Assembly: GCF_900112365.1 (NCBI RefSeq)
Contig: NZ_FOLQ01000036.1
Coordinates: forward strand, 1-36,623
Source: Spirosoma endophyticum
GTDB lineage: Bacteria; Bacteroidota; Bacteroidia; Cytophagales; Spirosomataceae
Length of the DNA stretch: 36,623 nucleotides
Direction: 5' to 3'
The translations under genes were made by a program, and so were the position numbers. The notes under the pieces were generated by a model. The model had not been told where the DNA came from, made no database searches, and saw only the letters and a program-made list of their open reading frames with translations. Position 1 is the first letter of the stretch. Every line of letters begins with the position of its first letter. Positions 31,068-36,623 of this stretch are shown piece by piece.

Positions 31068-34000
31068 ATGCTTTACCTTTTTCACACTACTTATTTCTAT
31101 TTAACCTCCCTTTTTCGGAGCAGCTTTATTATCCAGCTTATCTTTTTATGGGTTTGTCTGATCAATTCATTCAGCCTTTTCGGGCAAACGACTTATTATG
31201 TGGCCGCGAACGGTCAAGACACCAACCCGGGAACAACGGCTGATGCTCCCCTTCAAAATTTAGCCAAAGTCAATCAACTCTCCCTGCAACCGGGGGACGC
31301 CGTTCTGTTTCGCCGGGGTGATACTTTTCGGGGAACGCTGCTGATCCGGCAATCGGGTACGTCAAGCCAGGCCATTGTGTTCGATGCCTATGGCAGTGGG
31401 CCGAAACCCACCCTGGCTGGCTCGGTAGCCGTTACGATTTGGTCTAATATGGGCGGCAATATCTGGCAGGCAGCCTGTCCAGATTGCGGTAACACGGTGA
31501 CGGGGGTATTTCAGAACGAAACCTCGTTGCCCCTGGGCCGATACCCCAACAGCAATACGTCCAATAAAGGCTATCTGACGATTGGGTCTCATACCGGCCA
31601 AAATCAAATTGTAAGTCAGGAGCATCTACCCGATAACATTAACTGGGTAGGAGGGGAAGCCGTAATGAGACCTACCCAGTGGATCATTGACCGGGCTACC
31701 ATTCAACAACAGTCAGGTGACGTACTTAGCCTGACCAATTACCTCAACTCGTCTGGCTACCAACCCAGCGATGGCTGGGGGTACTTCATCCAGAATCACC
31801 CGGCCACCCTCGATCAGAATGGGGAATGGTATTATGATGCAGCCAACAAAATCATAAAGCTATTTAGCGACCAAATTAACCCTAATAATCAGGCAATTAC
31901 AGCCGCAACCCAGAGTCGGGGGGTGGACGCGACAGGGGTTTCAAACATTATACTTCGCAACCTGCATATTACCCAGACACTGAATGAGAGCGTATCGGCC
32001 ACCAACGTATCGAGTTTTACGCTATCCGCGAACGACATCACCAACTCGGGTGAAGACGGGATATCCGTAAAGGGAAGAGGTTCGAATGTGTTCGTCGAAA
32101 ACAATACCCTTTTGGGGGTCAACAACAACGGAGTCTGGTTCGATGCGTATCAAAACGTTACGTTCAGAGGCAACAGGCTTCGGCGAATTGGGGTGATACC
32201 AGGCCGGGGCAAAGGGGGGGATGGTCAGTACAATGGACTCCAGTCAACAGCTAATGATACTGTCCTGATTGAGAACAATACCATTGATAGCGTTGGCTAC
32301 AACAGCGTTACCGTCTGGAGCAACACGATTGTCCGCCAGAACATCATCTCTAACTATTGCATGACCAAAAGTGATGGAGGAGGTATTTACATCTGGAACG
32401 GGCTTAAGGCGCCCATGACCAATATCCATATTGTATCCAATATCATTTACAATGGCCTTGGCGCACCAGAGGGATCATTCAGGCATGAATACTCAGGCGC
32501 GAATGGGATTTTTCTGGATGACTGCGTGGAAAATGTAGAAATCAAAAACAACACCGTATTTCATAACATCCAGTGGGGGGTCTTTCTGCATGCAGTCAGT
32601 TCTATTACGTTCACGGACAATACCCTATTCGACAATGGTGTCAGTCAGCTTTCCGTCTATCCGAATGGCAACTTTTGTCTTATACGTAATAATGTTATCA
32701 CCAATAACATGCTAGTTAGCAAGCTGGCTTCTCAGCTGGTGGCTCAATACGAGTCCTATACGGACGACTTGTTCCAGTATGGCACCATAGATTACAACTA
32801 TTATGTCCGTCCCTATGATGATAGCGCTACCATACGCGGCTTTATCAATGCCTCACAAGGAGGTCAGGGGGGCAATTATGCCCTGCCCGACTGGATGGGT
32901 TTCTCCCGCGGGTTTGATCGTCACTCGAAACGAAGTCCACTCACTTATAAGCAATACAGAAATGACGGAGCTGGCGGCACGAATCGATTTACCTCTTCGT
33001 TCGACACTAATCTGGATGACTGGCATATCGTTTACAGCAATAACAACAACGCTGAGGCTGCACTGGATAACACCAATAAACTCGATGGTAACAGCCTGCG
33101 CATTTCATTCCCCACTCCCTCTGGCCAATCCAATTCCTATGCGCAGGCCATCCGACGGATCGGTACGCTGACCAAAGGAAAAACCTATGTGCTCCGTTTC
33201 GACGCCGTTGCCTCCACAACGGCGAGTATATCGGTTTATCTCAGAAGCTACGGGCCTCCCTACACGGAGTATGACAGGCGTTATACGGTAGCCATGAGTC
33301 CAACCCGAACCAACCACGAACTGTTCTTTACGGCATCAGCCGATGGGATCGACCCCATCATTATGATTCAAATTGACGGGGAAGGACAGACTTTCTGGCT
33401 TGATAATATCCGCCTACAAGAGGATGCGCCGATTCAGAATAACCCGGATGAATTTATCCGGCTTTTTTATAATCCGACCCTGAAAGATAGTCTCATTACG
33501 TTATCCGGTGCCTATCGGGATGTAAAAAACCAGGTATGTGCCAAATCCTTTACGCTCAGCCCATTTACGTCAATTGTTTTATTGAAAGATACGTTGCCGG
33601 TATCCTTGGCCGACCTGAGCCTGTCGCTACAGGCTGCGAAACGGATCGTACAGGTCAACGAATCGATCGCGATCCGGCTGCGGGTCACCAATCAAAGCAA
33701 CACCCAAGCCGCCCTGGCCCGATGGACATATCGATTGCCAACGAATCTTCAGTTCATGGATACCAATGGGCAAGTCTACAGCGATAATGTAATGACGGGA
33801 ACGGTGTACAAACTCCTCCCACTGGCAGATACTACGTTCATGATTCTGGTCAGACCAACGGCAGTCGGGCTGTTCCGGACAGCGGCTCAGATAACCACAG
33901 CCACCTCGCCCGATCCGGACAGTACGCCCAATTCGGGCACGGCCGACGGGGAAGACGACGTCGCTACGGTCGATTTTCGTGTCCTTGGACCAGCAACCAC

Positions 34001-34460
34001 TGTATTTGAGTCTCCCAACCCGAACCAGCGCCTGCTGCCAGCTGTGGCGTCCAGTCAGCCGACACCCGTTCCTAACCAGGCCGACCTTAGTCTGCATATG
34101 GACGTGAGCAAACGGGTGCTTGCCCTTGGCGAGACGATTACGTTTACGGTTTACGTGAATAATGCGGGTGGTCACACGGCCGATATCGTTCAGTTGGAAA
34201 ACCAGCTACCCGACGGTTTTGAGTTGGTAAATGCCGCTGGCTGGGCCGCGAACGGGCGGTTGCTCAGCATTACGTTGAGGTATATTGCCGCCAATACGAC
34301 CGTAAGCCTGCCCATTCAGGCTCGCTTAACCTCGCCAGGTCACTGGATCAATCGAGCGCAAATCAGCGAAACAACGATTGATGATCCCGATTCAATACCG
34401 GGCAATGGCTATACGAATGGAGAAGATGACCAGACGCAGCTTGACCTGAGAAGCCGTTGA
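31068..34460 (+). CDS. Large secreted beta-helix, CBM and DUF11-repeat protein
   Basis: The ~1130-aa protein has an N-terminal signal (IIQLIFLWVCLINSFSLFGQ). After TTYYVAANGQDTNPGTT, the usual start of Bacteroidota right-handed beta-helix proteins, the helix spans ~60-600 (VFVENNTLLGVNNNGVWFDA, VEIKNNTVFHNIQWGVFLHA). Residues ~645-775 are a CBM4/9-like jelly roll (GNSLRISFPTPSGQSN, FWLDNIRLQE). Two DUF11-type repeats follow (ADLSLSLQAAKRIVQVNE and ADLSLHMDVSKRVLALGE), each ending DPDS.P..G...GEDD. It probably binds or cleaves surface polysaccharide, but no lyase residues can be assigned. There is no T9SS domain at the C-terminus. I preferred the ATG at 31068; a TTG at 31056 is also in frame. 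Confidence 0.9.
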   Translation: MLYLFHTTYFYLTSLFRSSFIIQLIFLWVCLINSFSLFGQTTYYVAANGQDTNPGTTADAPLQNLAKVNQLSLQPGDAVLFRRGDTFRGTLLIRQSGTSSQAIVFDAYGSGPKPTLAGSVAVTIWSNMGGNIWQAACPDCGNTVTGVFQNETSLPLGRYPNSNTSNKGYLTIGSHTGQNQIVSQEHLPDNINWVGGEAVMRPTQWIIDRATIQQQSGDVLSLTNYLNSSGYQPSDGWGYFIQNHPATLDQNGEWYYDAANKIIKLFSDQINPNNQAITAATQSRGVDATGVSNIILRNLHITQTLNESVSATNVSSFTLSANDITNSGEDGISVKGRGSNVFVENNTLLGVNNNGVWFDAYQNVTFRGNRLRRIGVIPGRGKGGDGQYNGLQSTANDTVLIENNTIDSVGYNSVTVWSNTIVRQNIISNYCMTKSDGGGIYIWNGLKAPMTNIHIVSNIIYNGLGAPEGSFRHEYSGANGIFLDDCVENVEIKNNTVFHNIQWGVFLHAVSSITFTDNTLFDNGVSQLSVYPNGNFCLIRNNVITNNMLVSKLASQLVAQYESYTDDLFQYGTIDYNYYVRPYDDSATIRGFINASQGGQGGNYALPDWMGFSRGFDRHSKRSPLTYKQYRNDGAGGTNRFTSSFDTNLDDWHIVYSNNNNAEAALDNTNKLDGNSLRISFPTPSGQSNSYAQAIRRIGTLTKGKTYVLRFDAVASTTASISVYLRSYGPPYTEYDRRYTVAMSPTRTNHELFFTASADGIDPIIMIQIDGEGQTFWLDNIRLQEDAPIQNNPDEFIRLFYNPTLKDSLITLSGAYRDVKNQVCAKSFTLSPFTSIVLLKDTLPVSLADLSLSLQAAKRIVQVNESIAIRLRVTNQSNTQAALARWTYRLPTNLQFMDTNGQVYSDNVMTGTVYKLLPLADTTFMILVRPTAVGLFRTAAQITTATSPDPDSTPNSGTADGEDDVATVDFRVLGPATTVFESPNPNQRLLPAVASSQPTPVPNQADLSLHMDVSKRVLALGETITFTVYVNNAGGHTADIVQLENQLPDGFELVNAAGWAANGRLLSITLRYIAANTTVSLPIQARLTSPGHWINRAQISETTIDDPDSIPGNGYTNGEDDQTQLDLRSR

Positions 34461-34596
34461 TAGGCAGGAATAATACGGGTTGATCTTTTAGTTCATACCA
34501 TACCTTGCGCCATTTACTCAGTTATGGCCTCTTGGTTAATCAATTCCCTACTCAATTAGTTAGAATAGGCAACGATTTCTAAATCAATTCAAGGGT

Positions 34597-34866
34597 ATGA
34601 AAAATAGAATCCTAGTAGGCGCTTTCCTGCTGGCCATAACCAGCCTTACGACTCAGGCACAATCTACTGCTTCCGGCAGTAGTAATACGGGTACGCCAAC
34701 ATCAGGGGCAACACCGGCGCAAAATGGCTCAACAGGGGCTACCGTTTCGGGTACCAAGGCCGGATCAGGCACCATGAGTCAGGGTGGGTCGAAAAGTAGT
34801 GGCCGAAAAATGAAGCGTACCAGTAAAGCCAGCAAAAGTAGTTCTCTCTCCTCGACTGGCCGGTAG
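34597..34866 (+). CDS. Small secreted low-complexity protein, 89 aa
   Basis: It has a clear signal peptide (MKNRILVGAFLLAITSLTTQ, AQ|S), then a Ser/Thr/Gly/Ala-rich stretch (STASGSSNTGTPTSGATPAQ) and a basic Lys/Ser tail (GRKMKRTSKASKSSSLSS). It would be a disordered periplasmic or surface peptide. It follows the beta-helix gene by 136 bp on the same strand. No family is known to me. Confidence 0.65.
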   Translation: MKNRILVGAFLLAITSLTTQAQSTASGSSNTGTPTSGATPAQNGSTGATVSGTKAGSGTMSQGGSKSSGRKMKRTSKASKSSSLSSTGR

Positions 34867-34917
34867 TGGTATTATTGATGTTGATTGTGGGCGGGGATTA
34901 CCCGGTAGCCTCTCCCC

Positions 34918-35079
34918 TTAGTAATAATAGCAGCAGGGAGATAGGCCAATAGATTTACAGTTATTCGATCCATCGTCACTAGCATAGCTGGTGGAATAAA
35001 GACAGGAGTGGACCGGATTCCCCATAGTAGCAACAATCAGGAAGGCCACTAAAAAGCCAGCCCGGTTGAGGCTGGCCAT
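34918..35079 (-). CDS. Possible small Cys-rich exported peptide, 53 aa
   Basis: From the ATG at 35079: MASLNRAGFLVAFLIVATMG, NPVHSC, then a tail with NNCKSIGLSPCCYYY. The N-terminus looks like a signal peptide with a poor lipobox (VHSC), and the tail has four Cys. However, its first codons coincide with the terminator hairpin of the response regulator gene (35051-35076), so the start may be chance. I give it as possible only. Confidence 0.35.
   Translation of the reverse strand: MASLNRAGFLVAFLIVATMGNPVHSCLYSTSYASDDGSNNCKSIGLSPCCYYY
35051..35076 (-). terminator. Terminator for the response regulator at 35109
   Basis: Minus strand: gccagcc-tcaaccg-ggctggc followed by T5. The 7-bp GC-rich stem is 33 bp after the receiver gene stop. 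Confidence 0.75.
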
Positions 35080-35108
35080 ACGAAACGAACGGATCTGGAA
35101 TGACTGGT

Positions 35109-35513
35109 TTATATCAACGCCCACTGCTCACTTAGTGCATGGGCCATCTGCCGCAATTGCTCATAGGACAGTGGCTTGGTCATAAATTGATTAGCGCCTA
35201 AACGTAGTGAACGCTGCCGGTCCTCGTCGGCCGATGATGTGGTTAACATGATCACCGGCAAATGGGCGAACGCTGGACTATTCCGTAACGCTTCCAGGGT
35301 CTCAAATCCATTTTGGCGTGGCATGTTAATGTCCAGTAAAATCAGCCGGGGCAATTGCTCGCAGTTAGCCAGCGCAGGCAGTAGCTCCTCGCCATCGTCG
35401 AGGGTCCGGATATGAATCGAAGGATCTCCGTTTAGGAAAGCCGAACAAATGAATTGCTGATCATCTTCGTCATCGTCTACCAGCCAGACAGTGGGTGTAG
35501 TAAAATCTTCCAT
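35109..35513 (-). CDS. Single-domain response regulator (Rcp/CheY type)
   Basis: The 134-aa receiver alone has acidic residues D13-D14-D15 followed by EDD as in Rcp1-like regulators, phospho-acceptor D61 (LILLDINMPRQNG), T91 (VIMLTTSS) and K113 (FMTKPLS). The Rcp type usually partners bacteriophytochrome-like kinases, which fits the four-PAS kinase at 1995, though they are far apart on a linear map (about 3 kb across the circular junction). It is divergent from the receiver gene at 35721, with 207 bp of AT-rich promoter region between. It ends in its own terminator. Confidence 0.93.
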   Translation of the reverse strand: MEDFTTPTVWLVDDDEDDQQFICSAFLNGDPSIHIRTLDDGEELLPALANCEQLPRLILLDINMPRQNGFETLEALRNSPAFAHLPVIMLTTSSADEDRQRSLRLGANQFMTKPLSYEQLRQMAHALSEQWALI

Positions 35514-35720
35514 AAGCTGACATTAGATACGCAAGAACTTGATACGAAGATGTAATACGATTAGTTAACAACCTACTATACACGCCATCTACTACTCATT
35601 TAATCGTCGTTTAATCAAAACCAATTTAAATAGAGATAGTTCTCTACTTAATCTCCCTGTTGCCTTGTGGATTTAGTTTAAATAATGATTTCTTTTTTTC
35701 TGCGCGCCGAGTAGTAACCC

Positions 35721-36122
35721 ATGAATTATTCTATACTGATTGTTGATGACGACGAAGATGATTTCATCGTGTTAGCCGCAAAAATTAAACAGTGCCATCA
35801 AAACGTCATCTTAACCTATGCTTCCAGCGGGGCTGAGGCTTCTCAAAAGCTGATCGATGGTCTACAACCCAACTTGATTATCGTCGATGTCCAGATGCCG
35901 AAGATGGATGGGTACGAGCTACTGGTCTGGATCGAGGGCTCTGAGAATTGGAATCATATACCCGTAGTGATTTGGACCGGTGAAATATCAACACAGGAAG
36001 TGAAGCGCTATTACCGGGCGGGTGCCAATTCATTATTATTGAAACAGGATGCCTTTCAGGATATAGAAACGTTTTGCCAGTACTGGTTTAAGCTGGTTCA
36101 GTTAACTCAACTGGCTGCCTAG
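35721..36122 (+). CDS. Single-domain response regulator, 133 aa
   Basis: CheY-like receiver: VDDDEDD (D9-D11), phospho-acceptor D56 (LIIVDVQMPKMDGYELL), T86 (VVIWTGE) and K108 (SLLLKQD). All functional residues are present and there is no output domain. It starts at an ATG after a pyrimidine-rich leader (tttctttttttctgcg). It is divergent from the receiver at 35109, and the two may be alternative phosphate acceptors of one kinase. The broken gene at 36130 follows only 7 bp later and was probably co-transcribed. Confidence 0.92.
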   Translation: MNYSILIVDDDEDDFIVLAAKIKQCHQNVILTYASSGAEASQKLIDGLQPNLIIVDVQMPKMDGYELLVWIEGSENWNHIPVVIWTGEISTQEVKRYYRAGANSLLLKQDAFQDIETFCQYWFKLVQLTQLAA

Positions 36123-36129
36123 CCTTGCC

Positions 36130-36414
36130 ATGACTAAGCAACAGATAAAACAGGCCCTGGCGGAGGAAGCGGGGGAACTTGACTAGATTTAATACGAAGC
36201 TGACCCGATCATCTTGTTGGAAAAAATCAAGGCGATCGTCGATTTAGGATGGCACTATTTTTATGCCAGCAAACTGCCACCGAATGAGCGGATGTCTACC
36301 GCCTTCAAGCAACTCAAGGAAACTTCCGGCGCCCTTCGGGTAAATACCCTGGCCGATTTTCACCAATACAAGCGAACGCTGTTGGAGCACATACGAAGTT
36401 TGCTAGATTTCTAA
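36130..36414 (+). pseudogene. Small helical protein gene with two in-frame stops
   Basis: From the ATG at 36130: MTKQQIKQALAEEAGELD, then TAG, I, TAA, then YEADPIILLEKIKAIVDLGW and on to LLEHIRSLLDF. The frame is kept throughout, so two substitutions (for example GAG to TAG and GAA/AAA to TAA) explain the stops. The second part is open from a TTG at 36214 (66 aa). The intact 94-aa protein would be soluble and helical, sitting just behind a response regulator. Family unknown. Confidence 0.65.
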
Positions 36415-36454
36415 AGCCACTAAATGCTGGACTCTTCGCTTCACTTACTGGGCG

Positions 36455-36623
36455 ATGGCAGGCATCTGGTTATCAGTAGGGAGCCCTTCCGGCTTTTGGG
36501 CCGGTGCCATCACACCCCAGTTTACGCTTTTTACGATCCCATTTTTTATTTCGTCGGATGAGTCCCAACTCATCAATATGCCAGTGTTTAGTCAGCTCAC
36601 AGCCGCCGTAAGCCCACTTGCCA
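36455..36623 (+). CDS. Hydrophobic frame crossing the circular junction (partial here)
   Basis: From ATG 36455: MAGIWLSVGSPSGFWAGAIT, PQFTLFTIPFFISSDESQLI, then off the end. Wrapped onto base 1 it continues NMPVFSQLTAAVSPLATLLI and AN to TAG at 86-88, 62 aa. It would have one or two membrane spans. Whether it is translated is unsure, but the frame joins exactly across the overlap. Confidence 0.35.
   Translation, partial: MAGIWLSVGSPSGFWAGAITPQFTLFTIPFFISSDESQLINMPVFSQLTAAVSPLA
36556..36623. repeat. Terminal direct repeat, right copy
   Basis: Exact copy of bases 1-68, the circular overlap described at the start. Confidence 0.85.

Noticed and set aside
1..36623. tRNA, rRNA, CRISPR arrays and riboswitches
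   Set aside because: None was recognised on either strand by eye; a covariance-model scan would be needed to exclude small RNAs.

Overview
The window looks like one complete circular replicon of about 36.5 kb. Bases 1-68 recur exactly at 36556-36623, so the ends overlap and the molecule would close at 36,555 bp. The gene content points to a Cytophagales bacterium, most like Spirosoma (Bacteroidota). Signs of this are S74/YadA-head fibre proteins with Bacteroidota-type signal peptides, a BT4734/VirE-N primase-like protein, an Arm-type tyrosine integrase, Rcp-like response regulators, a PAS-rich hybrid-free kinase, and starts without Shine-Dalgarno sequences. The genus is an inference from protein style, not a measured match. 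It is a plasmid or the circular form of an integrative element. No ParA/ParB, relaxase, conjugation gene or Rep_3-type initiator was seen.

Layout. 0.2-7.2 kb, mostly + strand: small unknowns, a broken recombinase tail, a four-PAS histidine kinase, a small HTH gene, a response regulator and an ECF sigma factor. 7.2-10 kb: a decayed stretch with a frameshifted IS1031-group element flanked by a TTA duplication, a truncated copy of the gene at 13508, and a 57-aa DUF1737-like gene. 10-14 kb: an HdeD-like membrane gene with an amber codon near its start, a HIRAN-domain membrane protein, a TetR regulator and two small plasmid genes. 13.99-16.4 kb: an 814-aa secreted beta-helix/Ig-like adhesin.

16.8-26.25 kb is one long leftward gene train: tyrosine integrase, an AT-rich 355-aa unknown, an excisionase-like HTH, a VRR-NUC nuclease, a RecA-fold AAA protein, an iteron-like repeat cluster, a BT4734/PriCT_2 primase-like protein and about nine small unknowns. 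Four junctions are ATGA overlaps, and the train ends in a clear terminator. This is the replication/integration core and looks like a phage-satellite or integrative-element module. Several genes in it carry one-base deletions, and the AAA gene is split by a 20-bp tandem duplication.

26.6-34.9 kb is a surface module: two S74 self-cleaving fibre proteins with duplicated upstream regions, a 285-aa secreted protein sharing its C-terminal domain with the 814-aa adhesin, a 1131-aa beta-helix/CBM/DUF11 protein, and a small low-complexity secreted protein. 35.1-36.4 kb holds two divergent single-domain response regulators and a small gene broken by two in-frame stops. A short hydrophobic reading frame then runs across the circular junction.

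The main points for a second look are the replication module with its unknown paralogue pairs, the iteron-like cluster, the split AAA gene, the three-copy intergenic element, and the C-terminal domain shared by two secreted proteins.
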